From Clostridiales bacterium (GTDB lineage: Bacteria; Bacillota; Clostridia; Lachnospirales; Lachnospiraceae), in contig JAGZJZ010000027.1 of assembly GCA_018365455.1 (NCBI GenBank), positions 1 to 64,000 on the forward strand: a stretch of DNA of 64,000 nucleotides. Reading direction: 5' to 3'. Shown piece after piece: positions 42,738 through 52,373 of this stretch (position 1 is its first letter; each line of letters starts with the position of its first letter). The notes below the pieces were generated by a model. That model was not told where the DNA came from, did not search any database, and was given only the letters and a program-made list of their open reading frames with translations. The position numbers and the translations under genes are program-made.

Positions 42738-44552
42738 ATGAGAAAAAAGAATGAATTTTATATATATACCAGTATGTGGATGATTGCTGTCATTATTCTG
42801 CTGGTGCTTTTAGTGCAGAATCTTGGTGATGCCAGGGTGGTAAATTACAGTGGAATCGTTCGCGGAGCTACGCAGAAGCTGGTGAAAGAAGAAATTAGCG
42901 GATATCCCGATGATAAGCTGATTGACAGGCTGGATGGTATCATTGCAAACCTGCAGTCCGGGGATGGTGAATTCAATCTGCGAAGAAACGGCGATAAAGA
43001 TTATCAGGATCAGCTGGCAAGGCTGAAGGAATTATGGGAAGAGATGAAAAGGGAAATCCAACTGGTGAGGCTGGGGGAAGTTTCTGTAAATAATCTGTAT
43101 GAACTGAGTCAGATTCATTTTAAGGAAGCAGATGAGATGGTTTTGCTTGCAGAGCAGAGTTCAGTACGAAAATTGTTAAAGTCCATTGGAATCTATACAG
43201 CAACGCTGCTTTTGTCCATAGCTGCGTTTACCATTGTAAACAGGCGTAACCGCAGAATGCTTGAGAAAAGTATCCATACCGACAATCTTACAGGTATATT
43301 GAACCGGGACGGATTTAAGGCAGAAGCCGCTTCTTTGCTGCGCCGCTATCCGGATAACCGGTATTGTCTGATTGAGTTTGATATAGATGATTTTAAATTT
43401 CTGAATACCAGCTATGGCTATGAACAGGGTGACCGGCTGTTATGCGCACTGGCGGACTGCATTCAGTCAAAATACAATGGGGATCAGCTTTGCGCCCGGA
43501 TTTCCTCAGATGATTTTGTCATTCTGGTGAAGCAAAGTCCGGAACTTGTAGATGAGTTGCGTAACCTTCTTGCAGACACTCTTTATGTGGAATTCCTCAA
43601 TATTTCGGAGTTTATTACATTTACGATAGGTGCCTATGAGATACCGGAGGATTACGGCAACATTCAGTCGGTGATGGATAAGGCCAATATGGCTCATAAA
43701 AATGCAAAAGCAGAGGGTAAATCCATATCTCTGTGGTATGACGAAATGTTACTGGATAAGCTCAACTGGGAGAACCATCTGACAAAACGCATGCGCAAGG
43801 CACTGAGTAACGGGGAATTTAAAATGTATCTGCAGCCGAAATACAGTTTAGATGATCTGAAAATCCGCAATGCAGAGGCATTGGTACGCTGGGATATACC
43901 GGATGAAGGTACCGTGTGCCCGGATCAATTTATTCCTTTATTTGAGAGAAACGGAAGTATTGCGGAAATTGATTTTTACATACTGGAAAAAGCCTGTGCT
44001 TATATCCGCAAATATCTGGATACATTTGAAACAGAATTTCATATTTCTGTAAATTTCTCAAGAGTTACAATCTATCAGCAAAGATGTTATTCCACAATTT
44101 TGGAAATTACAGACCGTTTTCAGATTCCCCACAACTGTATTGAGATTGAAATTACAGAGAGTGCGTTTAACGGTATATCAGAGTTAATCGTGCAGAAAAT
44201 ACGGAATCTCCAGAAGGAAGGGTTCATGATATCCATGGACGATTTTGGATCGGGGTATTCCAGCTTGAATCTGCTGAACAAGCTTCCGATTCAGGTACTG
44301 AAATTAGATCAGGAGTTCCTGCGTGAGTATGGGACTGAGGGCAAAGCCAAAAATGTAATCAGCTGCGTGACGGAGCTTGCACATACACTGGATATGAAAG
44401 TGGTGTGTGAAGGAGTTGAAAAACAGGAACATGTTGATTTCTTAAAGAAGATTGGCTGTGATTATGGACAGGGGTATTTTTTCTCAAAACCGATACCAGA
44501 GGAAGAGTTCTTAGCGAAATTGGAACAGTCAGCAAGAGAACTTGCAAATTGA
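42738..44552 (+). CDS. Membrane GGDEF/EAL protein, probable c-di-GMP phosphodiesterase
   Basis: A 604-residue protein: helix ~12-32, an extracytoplasmic helical sensor ~33-150, helix ~151-172, GGDEF domain ~185-345, EAL domain ~350-600. The GGDEF site is SSDDF (RISSDDFVIL), so cyclase activity should be lost. The EAL domain keeps EALVRW, NFSR, ITES, DDFGSGYSS, KLDQ, CEGVE and QGYFFSKP, all needed for hydrolysis of c-di-GMP. ATG 42738 has GGAG 10 bp upstream; 42717 is an alternative. It likely lowers c-di-GMP in response to an outside signal, with the GGDEF part as a GTP sensor. Confidence 0.9.
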   Translation: MRKKNEFYIYTSMWMIAVIILLVLLVQNLGDARVVNYSGIVRGATQKLVKEEISGYPDDKLIDRLDGIIANLQSGDGEFNLRRNGDKDYQDQLARLKELWEEMKREIQLVRLGEVSVNNLYELSQIHFKEADEMVLLAEQSSVRKLLKSIGIYTATLLLSIAAFTIVNRRNRRMLEKSIHTDNLTGILNRDGFKAEAASLLRRYPDNRYCLIEFDIDDFKFLNTSYGYEQGDRLLCALADCIQSKYNGDQLCARISSDDFVILVKQSPELVDELRNLLADTLYVEFLNISEFITFTIGAYEIPEDYGNIQSVMDKANMAHKNAKAEGKSISLWYDEMLLDKLNWENHLTKRMRKALSNGEFKMYLQPKYSLDDLKIRNAEALVRWDIPDEGTVCPDQFIPLFERNGSIAEIDFYILEKACAYIRKYLDTFETEFHISVNFSRVTIYQQRCYSTILEITDRFQIPHNCIEIEITESAFNGISELIVQKIRNLQKEGFMISMDDFGSGYSSLNLLNKLPIQVLKLDQEFLREYGTEGKAKNVISCVTELAHTLDMKVVCEGVEKQEHVDFLKKIGCDYGQGYFFSKPIPEEEFLAKLEQSARELAN

Positions 44553-44577
44553 CGGATTGTGGAATCAGGGGTATACT

Positions 44578-44739
44578 AGTACTGCATCCAGCCAGAAACC
44601 AAACTGACAGCACTGCCTATTTTGCCATCTGCCGCGTTGTCGTCAGTCAGCGGAGGAACCACTCCGCTTCCATCCTCCGCCTTGCAGTCTGACAAACTAT
44701 TCAGCACTGTCAGTTTGGTTTCTGGCTGGATGCAGTACT
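44578..44739. repeat. 162-bp palindromic intergenic repeat
   Basis: Two 38-bp arms, 44578-44615 and 44702-44739, are inverted copies with 36 matches; outer ends are AGTACTGCATCCAGCC and its complement. The centre contains a smaller hairpin (GTCAGCGGAGG...CCTCCGC region, ~44645-44680). It lies between the GGDEF/EAL gene and a TfoX-like gene and contains no open frame. The right arm recurs as a partial copy at 17242-17284. The form is that of a MITE or REP-like element. Confidence 0.85.
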
Positions 44740-44774
44740 AAGTGCAGGCGTTATACCTGATGGAGGTGACAATC

Positions 44775-45026
44775 ATGAGCGATCTTGGCAAACTGCCCAA
44801 TGTGGGAAAAGTATTAGAGAAACTGCTGGTGGATGCAGGAATTACAACTGCAGAACAGCTGCGGGAAATTGGAACAGAAGAGGCATTTATCAGAGTACGC
44901 ATGCAAGACCCGGGTGCGTGTATCAATATGCTTTATGGCATTCAGGGAGCAGTGGAAGGAATAAAAGATAAATATCTGGAAGAAAGTACAAAAGAGAATT
45001 TGAGGCAATTTTACAGAAGCTTATAG
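44775..45026 (+). CDS. TfoX C-terminal domain protein
   Basis: An 83-residue protein corresponding to the TfoX/Sxy C-terminal domain alone: LGKLPNVGKVLEKLLVDAGI followed by TAEQLREIGTEEAFIRVR, a helix-hairpin-helix-like region. ATG 44775 follows GGAGGTGA. In proteobacteria full-length TfoX activates competence; the short stand-alone form of Firmicutes has no assigned function. It is a single-gene unit, closed by a terminator, and its upstream region is occupied by the palindromic repeat. Confidence 0.85.
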   Translation: MSDLGKLPNVGKVLEKLLVDAGITTAEQLREIGTEEAFIRVRMQDPGACINMLYGIQGAVEGIKDKYLEESTKENLRQFYRSL

Positions 45027-45038
45027 GAATGTAAAGTT

Positions 45039-45069
45039 AAAGCTCCGGTGGGATGACACCGGAGCTTTT
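45039..45069 (+). terminator. Intrinsic terminator after the TfoX-like gene
   Basis: A perfect 12-bp stem AAAGCTCCGGTG/CACCGGAGCTTT with a 6-base loop and a following TTTT. From here to 45237 there is no gene. Confidence 0.9.
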
Positions 45070-45237
45070 CACGACTATTGAGGGTAGCCGTGATTATGGA
45101 ATATATTAACAAGATGCTAATACAATATAAATTTATCATATTCGACAGATTCATACAATTAAAATCGTTCGACAAATAAGCGTATAATTCAACAGAGGTA
45201 CAGACCGTCATTCAACCTTTAATCTTTTACATTCTTT

Positions 45238-46449
45238 TTATATTTTCATATTTTTTCGTCGATATCCCGCAGGTGTTTCCCCTGTCACCTTTTGAAAAGT
45301 ATCAGAAAAAAAGCTGCGCGAACTAAACCCGAGCTCATTACTGATATCAATAATACTCATATTTGTTGTGCTAAGTAAAATCTTAGCCTTCTTTATCCGT
45401 TCCTGATGGATATACCTACTAATGCTACTTCCCATTTCCTGTTTGAATTTACGGGAAAAATAGTATTCGGTATATCCCGCACGCGATGCCAGAAACTGAG
45501 TGGTTAGCTTTTCAGTGATATGCATGGTGATATAATCGCAGCAACTTAGGACAGCTCTGGAAATATTGGCATTGGTCCGTACCTGTCGAACTTTTTGTAC
45601 ATATTCCTCCATGATGTTTTCAACAAGAACCGAGGCTTCCGGAATAGAACCGGAGTCTTCAATTCTCTGGGTATAATAATCTTGCATAGTATAAGAAACA
45701 GCAGGAGATAGACCTCCTTCAATGGCTGCACGAGAACAAAGTGTCAAAAGGACAATCACATTATTCTTCGCATTGCGCAGAGGGCCTCCTGAATCAAATT
45801 TAACACCGCTGCTTAAGGTGCGGGATACATTTAAAGCTTCTTTATAATGGAGATTTCCATCTCGAATCATCTGAATAAATGTCTGCTCTGATGCCCAGAT
45901 ACCCCAGTGTTCATCTGATTTGGAGGATAAGTCTTCCGTATCCTTAGAATTATCTGTTGATGTAATATGCTGTAGTTGATGAATGGCAATTTTTTCTCCA
46001 GTGATACAGTAGTGAAGCATAATCGCATACTGGTAGAGGAGATTGAGAGGTACGATTGGAACCTCTTCCAGCTGCCTTAGTACATCCATCCGGATTTGGA
46101 CGGACAAATCGTGCCGGTTAAGACTTTCTTTTACCTGCTGGTAAGAATTCTTTCCGGTAAAAATCGGACCAATGACATGGACATGAGTCAAGCTGTTGCC
46201 ATCCCATTCAAAGTCTGCAATCCACAGAAAATTCAAAAAGGTATCCAAAATGAGCGGATAATGACCGGTCTTGGCATAGTTAAGCAGATAAGTTGACTGG
46301 CTTAGTAAGGAATAATTATTACCCATGGCAAACTCTTTGGGACAGCTCGTATGAAGCAATGTTAAATCAGCGGTATAAGCCCAGTAGTATATATTATGGC
46401 TGCAACAAATCAGTTCTTGAAATAATTTTAGATTCTCTAGGATACTCAT
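45238..46449 (-). CDS. AraC family regulator of the glycoside operon
   Basis: A 403-residue regulator. The C-terminal ~100 residues form the AraC DNA-binding domain (TEKLTTQFLASRAGYTEYYF and MSIIDISNELGFSSRSFFSD). The ~280-residue N-terminal part is of the YSIRK/PocR-like sensory type seen in clostridial regulators of sugar operons; it lacks a cupin. ATG 46449 follows AAAGGGG by 8 bp. It is 45 bp downstream of a small gene and divergent from the GH1-GH78 operon, which it probably activates in response to a plant glycoside. Confidence 0.85.
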   Translation of the reverse strand: MSILENLKLFQELICCSHNIYYWAYTADLTLLHTSCPKEFAMGNNYSLLSQSTYLLNYAKTGHYPLILDTFLNFLWIADFEWDGNSLTHVHVIGPIFTGKNSYQQVKESLNRHDLSVQIRMDVLRQLEEVPIVPLNLLYQYAIMLHYCITGEKIAIHQLQHITSTDNSKDTEDLSSKSDEHWGIWASEQTFIQMIRDGNLHYKEALNVSRTLSSGVKFDSGGPLRNAKNNVIVLLTLCSRAAIEGGLSPAVSYTMQDYYTQRIEDSGSIPEASVLVENIMEEYVQKVRQVRTNANISRAVLSCCDYITMHITEKLTTQFLASRAGYTEYYFSRKFKQEMGSSISRYIHQERIKKAKILLSTTNMSIIDISNELGFSSRSFFSDTFQKVTGETPAGYRRKNMKI

Positions 46450-46494
46450 TACACATTCCCCTTTCTAGCATATAAATTTGCGGACTTTGAACTG

Positions 46495-46734
46495 CTACGC
46501 TCTGCTCTCTTCTAAATAGGGGGAGAGTTTGGGAATATCCTCCTTGCTCATACAACAAATCGATCCCTGACTCCAATCATAGGAATGGCTGGCAACCGTA
46601 CAGAAGATATATTGGCTCAAAGTAGAACTAAGATTAAGTCTGTCTCCATCTGATGTTTCATAATACACTTCACCTTGGCAATTCTGAATTTCCAATAAAA
46701 ACTTTGTTATATCTATATTTGATTTTAAATTCAT
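46495..46734 (-). CDS. Small uncharacterised protein upstream of AraC gene
   Basis: A 79-residue cytosolic protein. The core (SNIDITKFLLEIQNCQGEVY and LSSTLSQYIFCTV) resembles small Lachnospiraceae proteins that databases often misname polyA polymerase; no catalytic motif is visible and none is known. ATG 46734 follows AGGAG by 8 bp. It is cotranscribed with the AraC regulator. Similar small proteins can act as modulators, but that is speculation here. Confidence 0.65.
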   Translation of the reverse strand: MNLKSNIDITKFLLEIQNCQGEVYYETSDGDRLNLSSTLSQYIFCTVASHSYDWSQGSICCMSKEDIPKLSPYLEESRA

Positions 46735-46813
46735 ATCCTTCGCTCCTAATCTCTTATCGTTTGCTTTCATTATATTATACATTCTGAAAAAAAACAGTTA
46801 AAAATTCGTGAAT

Positions 46814-46905
46814 TTGTTCAAAAAATGGTTGATAAATAATTATAGATAAATATTGAACAAAAAAGCAAAATTTTGAAAACAAGGAAATGAAATAGTATAT
46901 ATAAT
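46814..46905 (+). promoter_or_regulatory. Inverted repeat and -10 of the glycoside operon
   Basis: TTGTTCAA (46814-46821) and its complement TTGAACAA (46853-46860) are 31 bp apart; TATAAT lies at 46900-46905 with only a poor -35 (TTGAAA, 46873-46878, spacing 21). This is the layout of an activator-dependent promoter, with the AraC protein as candidate. Confidence 0.5.
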
Positions 46906-46966
46906 CAGATTAAAGAGAAAAGCAATATGTAAGAGCAAATTTGGTTAGAGTAGAGAGGAGAAGCAA

Positions 46967-48283
46967 ATGATGTTTTCAAAAGATTTTATGCTTGGAGCTG
47001 CGACAGCAGCACATCAGGTGGAGGGAAACAACATACACAGCGATTATTGGGTACAGGAACAGATACCACATTCTATGTTTAATGAGACGTCCCTTGATGC
47101 AGTGGATCATTATAATCGGTATGAAGAGGATATTCATCTGATGGCAGAAGCAGGACTTAATACCTACCGTTTTTCAATTGAATGGGCGAGGATCCAACCA
47201 GAACCGGATTCGTGGGATGAGGCAGAAGTAAAGCATTATTGTAATGTGTTGGACTGTTGCTATGCAAATCATGTGCGACCGATCGTTACCATGCATCATT
47301 TTTCGTCACCTAAATGGTTAATCAGTCAGGGCGGATGGGAAAACCCGGAAGTGGTAGGGAAGTTTGCTGCATATTGCAAGCGTTTAGCCAGTGAACTGGG
47401 TGATAAAATGGAATATGTCTGCACGATCAACGAGGCAAATATGCGTCTACAGCTGGCGGCATTAATGAAAGAAATGGTGCTGCGAATGGGAGGACAACAG
47501 GCAGATGCAGATAAAGAAATCGGTGATAAAAAGAGTGCAGCGAAAGAGAGTGATGTGCAAGTTGGCATCAATATGAATAAAGAAAACATGATGCTTAGCA
47601 TGATGGAGAGTGCGCAGGCCTTTGACATACAGAATCCCATGGATGTTCACACCTTTGTATCTCAGTGTACAACGGAGGGTGACCTTTTAGTAATGAAAGC
47701 ACATGAAGCAGCAAGGGATGCAATGAAGGAAGCGTGTCCGCATCTGAAAATTGGCTTGACCTTATCATTACATGATATGCAGCCTTATCCCGGTGGCGAG
47801 GCATTTGCTGAAAAAGAATGGGATGAGGAATTTAAGCACTACCTGCCATATATTAAGGATGATGATTTTCTGGGCGTACAGTGTTATACCAGAAAGCGTT
47901 TTGATGAAAACGGTGGTGCGCAGGCAAAAGATGAATGTTTGCGGACACAGATGGGATATGAAGATTATCCTTTGGCGATTGTAAACGTAATTCGTAAGGT
48001 GGCAGAAGAATTCAAAGGTGATTTGATTATTACCGAAAATGGAATCGCAACGGCAGATGACAGCAGACGCTGCCAGTTTATCAAAGAAGTGACGGAAGGA
48101 ATCCAGGCTTGTATAGACGATGGGATTCGGGTGAAAGGATATATGTACTGGTCACTCTTAGACAATTTTGAATGGCAGAAAGGCTATGGAATGAAATTTG
48201 GTCTAATCGGTGTGGACCGTAGCACTCAGACACGTTATCCCAAGGAAAGCCTTCAGGTGCTTGGAAGCTTAATGGAACGATAA
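46967..48283 (+). CDS. GH1 family beta-glucosidase-like enzyme
   Basis: A 438-residue GH1 (alpha/beta)8 barrel. Motifs: FMLGAATAAHQVEG at the start, GLNTYRFSIEWARI, general acid/base in CTINEAN (Asn-Glu-Ala where most have NEP), nucleophile Glu in ITENG and SLLDNFEW near the end. HHFSSPKWL replaces the common HHxDLP and a charged insert (~180-205) lies after the acid/base, so the aglycone site differs from cellobiose-type enzymes. No signal peptide. GGAG precedes the tandem ATGs at 46967/46970. It probably releases glucose from the rhamnose-trimmed plant glycoside. Confidence 0.88.
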   Translation: MMFSKDFMLGAATAAHQVEGNNIHSDYWVQEQIPHSMFNETSLDAVDHYNRYEEDIHLMAEAGLNTYRFSIEWARIQPEPDSWDEAEVKHYCNVLDCCYANHVRPIVTMHHFSSPKWLISQGGWENPEVVGKFAAYCKRLASELGDKMEYVCTINEANMRLQLAALMKEMVLRMGGQQADADKEIGDKKSAAKESDVQVGINMNKENMMLSMMESAQAFDIQNPMDVHTFVSQCTTEGDLLVMKAHEAARDAMKEACPHLKIGLTLSLHDMQPYPGGEAFAEKEWDEEFKHYLPYIKDDDFLGVQCYTRKRFDENGGAQAKDECLRTQMGYEDYPLAIVNVIRKVAEEFKGDLIITENGIATADDSRRCQFIKEVTEGIQACIDDGIRVKGYMYWSLLDNFEWQKGYGMKFGLIGVDRSTQTRYPKESLQVLGSLMER

Positions 48284-48310
48284 AAGTAAAAGAAATGAGG
48301 GGGAACAAAA

Positions 48311-49801
48311 ATGAGCAAGAAAGAGAAAAACACACAAAGTGACATCGATGGTGTACAGTATCGTCGGGCAAAAACATGGCAGATTGCCTTAGCGCAGCTC
48401 AACAGCGGAGCGGCCATGTGTTTCTATTTGCTAATCGGTTATGCAAGCTACGTTGGAAACGTGGGATATGGTGTTGCAACCGCATTGGTTGGAATGATTA
48501 TCACAGGTACCCGTATTTTTGATGGCATTACTGATCCGTTGATTGCGTTATTGATTGATAAAACGAACACACGGTTTGGAAAGCTTCGTCTTTTTATGTT
48601 TGGGGGCTGGCTGATTGAGACTCTGGCAGTATTCATGATGTTCAATTGGTTCAGCGACAAAGGGCATGGCATAGTTACTTTTATTCTAGTGTACATGCTG
48701 TACATTATTGGCTACACAATGAATAATATGGCTGGTCAGGTCATCGGACCGGTGCTGACCAATGATCCGAAACAAAGACCGTTAGTAGGAGTGTGGTCAA
48801 CTATTTACAACTACTTCATCCCGATGTGTATATCTATGGGGATTACAGTTGGAATCTTACCTAGATATGGAAATCAATTTACCGCCCCGATGTTGGCTGC
48901 AGCTTGTACTTTTGCAGTAACCGTTTCCTTTATACTGGAGCTTTTGGCCTGCATAGGTGTTTCAACGGCAGATAAGACGGAAAATTTTAAGGGAATCAGT
49001 ACTAAGAGCAATCAGGAAGAAGTAAAGATCAAAGATATGATTACTATCCTTAAGACCAACCGCGCCCTTCAGACTTATATTTTTGCTGCAACATCAGATA
49101 AACTAGCCATGCAGACGGCTGGGCAGGCAGTTGTCACGACCATGTTATATGGAATCATTATCGGTAATATGCAGCTTTCAACCATTGTCAATATGGTAGC
49201 CATGCTTCCTTCCATTATATTTGCTATTTACGGTGGACGCTATGCCGGAAAACATGGAAATAAAGAGTCAATTATTACGTGGACACGCCTATGCATTATT
49301 ACCACCGCTATTTTGATCGTATTTTTTGGAGTGACATCTTCCTGGACAGTGGGAAAGGTGATGCCACTGATGATAGTTTTCTTTGTTCTGACATTGTCTA
49401 CAAATGGCTGTAAAATGTGTGTGACGACGGCAACCGGAGCTATGTTGGCGGATATTATCGATTATGAACTGGATCGTTCCGGTAAATATATGCCGGGCAC
49501 GATGACAGGTGTTTATAGTTTTGTCGACAAGATGGTTTCCTCCCTGGGTGCAACGATTGCTACCGGAAGTGTGGCCGTAATTGGTTATACAGCAGTAATG
49601 CCACAGCCAACCGATAAGAGAACACCTGCAATCTTTATAATGGCGTTGGTATTGACCTATGGTCTGCCAATTCTTGGTTGGATCTGTACATTGGCTGCAC
49701 TTAAATTTTCACCATTATCTAAAGAGAAGATGGTAGAGGTGCAGCAAAATATTCAGGAGAAGAAAGCACAGGCGGAAGCAGAAGAAGAGTCATTCGCTTA
49801 A
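48311..49801 (+). CDS. GPH (glycoside-pentoside-hexuronide) family symporter
   Basis: A 496-residue, 12-helix cation-coupled sugar transporter. GPH signatures: the N-terminal DPLIALLIDKTNTRFGKLR loop between helices 2 and 3, NDPKQRP, and ADIIDYELDRSGKYMPG in the late cytosolic loop. A Glu/Ala-rich tail ends the protein; no IIA domain is attached. AGGGGG precedes ATG 48311. Lying between GH1 and GH78 genes it most likely imports the intact glycoside with protons or sodium. Confidence 0.92.
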   Translation: MSKKEKNTQSDIDGVQYRRAKTWQIALAQLNSGAAMCFYLLIGYASYVGNVGYGVATALVGMIITGTRIFDGITDPLIALLIDKTNTRFGKLRLFMFGGWLIETLAVFMMFNWFSDKGHGIVTFILVYMLYIIGYTMNNMAGQVIGPVLTNDPKQRPLVGVWSTIYNYFIPMCISMGITVGILPRYGNQFTAPMLAAACTFAVTVSFILELLACIGVSTADKTENFKGISTKSNQEEVKIKDMITILKTNRALQTYIFAATSDKLAMQTAGQAVVTTMLYGIIIGNMQLSTIVNMVAMLPSIIFAIYGGRYAGKHGNKESIITWTRLCIITTAILIVFFGVTSSWTVGKVMPLMIVFFVLTLSTNGCKMCVTTATGAMLADIIDYELDRSGKYMPGTMTGVYSFVDKMVSSLGATIATGSVAVIGYTAVMPQPTDKRTPAIFIMALVLTYGLPILGWICTLAALKFSPLSKEKMVEVQQNIQEKKAQAEAEEESFA

Positions 49802-49825
49802 GGGTACAGGGAGGTATAAATTTAA

Positions 49826-52357
49826 ATGAAAGCAATTAAACTCAAGACAGAACGCCTGGTGAATCCACTTGGAATTGACATCAAACAGCCGTCTTTATCA
49901 TGGATTTGCCAAGATGGAATTACTCAGACTGCATATGAAATAGAAGCGGTATCAGATGGTTGCATCATCTGGAAAAGCGGGAAAGTATCAACAAATAAAA
50001 TGCAGGTGATCTTTGGTGAAGTACTGGAAAGTAAGCAGCGGGTAAGCTGGAAAGTCCGTCTTTGGGATGAAGCGGATACGGTTGGAGAATGGAGCGAGGA
50101 AGCTTTTTTCGAAGCGGGTATTTTGGATGCTGCGCAGTTTGTGGCAAAGTGGATAAATCCGGAATTGGTTAGTGATCCATGTATACATATGCCGGCCAGT
50201 TATTTGCAGACAACTTTTAAGGCACCCCTTGGAAGTCAGGCGCGACTGTACATCACCTGTCACGGGCTGTATGAAGCATATCTGAACGGTCTGAGGGTGG
50301 GCGACTTCGTGCTTGCACCGGGAAGCGATACCTATAATAAAAAACTGACCTATCAAACTTACGATGTAACTGAGCTGGTGAAAGAAGGAAAGAATGATGT
50401 CCAGGTGATCTTAGGGGATGGATGGTATCGCAGCTGCTCCGGTGTGGATGGAGAGAGAAATCTCTTTGGTGAAGATATTGCGCTGTACTTTCAGTTGGAA
50501 GTTGATGGTGTGCCAGTTTGCATTTCAGATGAAAAATGGCAGGCAACTCAGGATGGCCCAATTCGTGAAAATGATATGCAGCAAGGTGAAATATATGATG
50601 CCCGGAAGGAGAGTTTGACAAGTTGGCATGAAGTGAAGGTGCAAGATTTCCAGATCACCCATTTCAAAGGTTCAAACTCAGTACCTGTCGTGGAACAGGA
50701 ACGTTTTGCCGGAAAGATAATGATTACACCGAACGGTGAAACGGTGATTGATTATGGACAGAACCTGGCAGGTTATGTGGAATTTACCGTGGATGCGAAG
50801 GAAGGCCAGACTCTCATCATGACCCATGGTGAATCGCTGGATGAAAATGGGAATTTTACAATTGAGAATTTTCAGGACCGTAAACGACATAAAGAAGGAG
50901 AGATAAAGCAGCGTGTGGAATTGATCTGTAGAAATGGCCGAAACCATTATAAATCTAAATTTACTATTTGGGGGTTCCGCTATGCGAAAATAGAAACCGA
51001 TATAGATTTGGCCACAGCTACCTTTACTTCCATTGCCGTATATTCCAATATGGAGCAAACTGGGAGCTTCCAGTGCTCCAATGAAGATGTGAATCAGCTG
51101 GTGTGCAACAGCATCTGGAGTATGAAATCCAATTTTTGCGACATGCCAACCGATTGTCCAACCAGAGAGCGTGCAGCGTGGACAGGGGACATGGGAATCT
51201 TTATTGAAACAGGACTCTTTTTTGCTGATTGTTATCCGGTCGTGCGAAAATGGCTGAGTGAGTGCCGCTTGAATCAGTATGATGATGGAAAACTTGCGAT
51301 TATCGCACCGCCAAATAACCCAATGAGTCAATACGCCGGAATGTTAGCCTCTTCGGTTGGCTGGGGTGATGCAAGCATAATTGTGCCATATACCTTGTAT
51401 AAACGGTTTAATGATGTACGCATTTTGGAAGAAAATTATGAAATGATGCAAGGATGGTATGGATTTTTAGAGAACCGCGCAAAGCAGATCAATGAGCAAA
51501 ACACGATTGAAAAAGAAAATCCCTATGCAATGTATACCATAGACTCGGGGGTTGACTTTGGCGAGTGGTGCGAGCCGGGTGTCTCGGCGATGGCAGCTAT
51601 GTCGAAGCCGCAATATAAAGTGGCTACAGCATATTTTGCCCGTTCCGGCAGAATGCTGGCAGAAATTGCTGAGGTCCTTGGACGAAGCGAAGATGCCGCA
51701 CATTACCGGGATACCGCAGAGAATGCTGCAAAGGCATTTCATTTTGTAGCGACTGATAACGGAAAGATCCATTCGGATCGCCAGGCAGAGTATGTACGCG
51801 CCATCGCGTTTGATTTACTGAGCGAGGAAGAAATCAAAGCGGCGGCAGCAGAATTAAATGGAAAAATCATAGAGAATGACTATCACCTAAATACCGGGTT
51901 TCTATCGACACCGTCGCTGTGCAGTGTATTGGCGGAGTATGGATATCAGGAAACGGCTTATCGTTTACTACTACAGGATACGATGCCGGGGTGGTTGTAT
52001 GAAGTGAAAAAAGGTGCTACTTCCATTTGGGAAACCTGGGATGGCATCAATGAAAAAGGTGAAGTTAGTGCATCGCTGAATCACTATTCCTACGGTGCTG
52101 TTTGCGGGTGGCTGTTTGCCGGCGTGTGCGGTATTCAGGTGGAAAATGATAGAATAAAGATAGCTCCACAACCACATCAGCTACTGGGATATGCTAAAGC
52201 GGTTTATCAGTCTTCGATGGGGGAAATTGTCAGCGCATGGAAATATGAGCAGGATCAGTTTTTTTATGAAATCACGGTTCCAGCCAATGCAAAGGCAGAA
52301 GTATGTTTACCGGATGGCAGACATGAGTTCGTGACAACAGGCGTTCATCATTTTTAA
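49826..52357 (+). CDS. GH78 alpha-L-rhamnosidase
   Basis: An 843-residue enzyme that hydrolyses terminal alpha-L-rhamnose. Order: N-terminal Fn3-like domain (~1-105), carbohydrate-binding beta-sandwich (~110-320), a linking beta domain, (alpha/alpha)6 catalytic barrel (~410-765), C-terminal beta domain. The family motif DCPTRERAAWTGD with its acidic residues and the late ATSIWETWDG with the catalytic Glu are present. No signal peptide, so activity is cytosolic after import. AGGGAGG precedes ATG 49826. With GH1 and GH2 it fits degradation of rhamnoglucosides such as rutinosides or saponins (inference). Confidence 0.93.
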   Translation: MKAIKLKTERLVNPLGIDIKQPSLSWICQDGITQTAYEIEAVSDGCIIWKSGKVSTNKMQVIFGEVLESKQRVSWKVRLWDEADTVGEWSEEAFFEAGILDAAQFVAKWINPELVSDPCIHMPASYLQTTFKAPLGSQARLYITCHGLYEAYLNGLRVGDFVLAPGSDTYNKKLTYQTYDVTELVKEGKNDVQVILGDGWYRSCSGVDGERNLFGEDIALYFQLEVDGVPVCISDEKWQATQDGPIRENDMQQGEIYDARKESLTSWHEVKVQDFQITHFKGSNSVPVVEQERFAGKIMITPNGETVIDYGQNLAGYVEFTVDAKEGQTLIMTHGESLDENGNFTIENFQDRKRHKEGEIKQRVELICRNGRNHYKSKFTIWGFRYAKIETDIDLATATFTSIAVYSNMEQTGSFQCSNEDVNQLVCNSIWSMKSNFCDMPTDCPTRERAAWTGDMGIFIETGLFFADCYPVVRKWLSECRLNQYDDGKLAIIAPPNNPMSQYAGMLASSVGWGDASIIVPYTLYKRFNDVRILEENYEMMQGWYGFLENRAKQINEQNTIEKENPYAMYTIDSGVDFGEWCEPGVSAMAAMSKPQYKVATAYFARSGRMLAEIAEVLGRSEDAAHYRDTAENAAKAFHFVATDNGKIHSDRQAEYVRAIAFDLLSEEEIKAAAAELNGKIIENDYHLNTGFLSTPSLCSVLAEYGYQETAYRLLLQDTMPGWLYEVKKGATSIWETWDGINEKGEVSASLNHYSYGAVCGWLFAGVCGIQVENDRIKIAPQPHQLLGYAKAVYQSSMGEIVSAWKYEQDQFFYEITVPANAKAEVCLPDGRHEFVTTGVHHF

Positions 52358-52373
52358 AGGAAGGGAAAAAATT

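Noticed and set aside
50678..51331. 217-codon minus-strand frame inside the GH78 gene
   Set aside because: Antisense shadow of the catalytic domain, without start signals.
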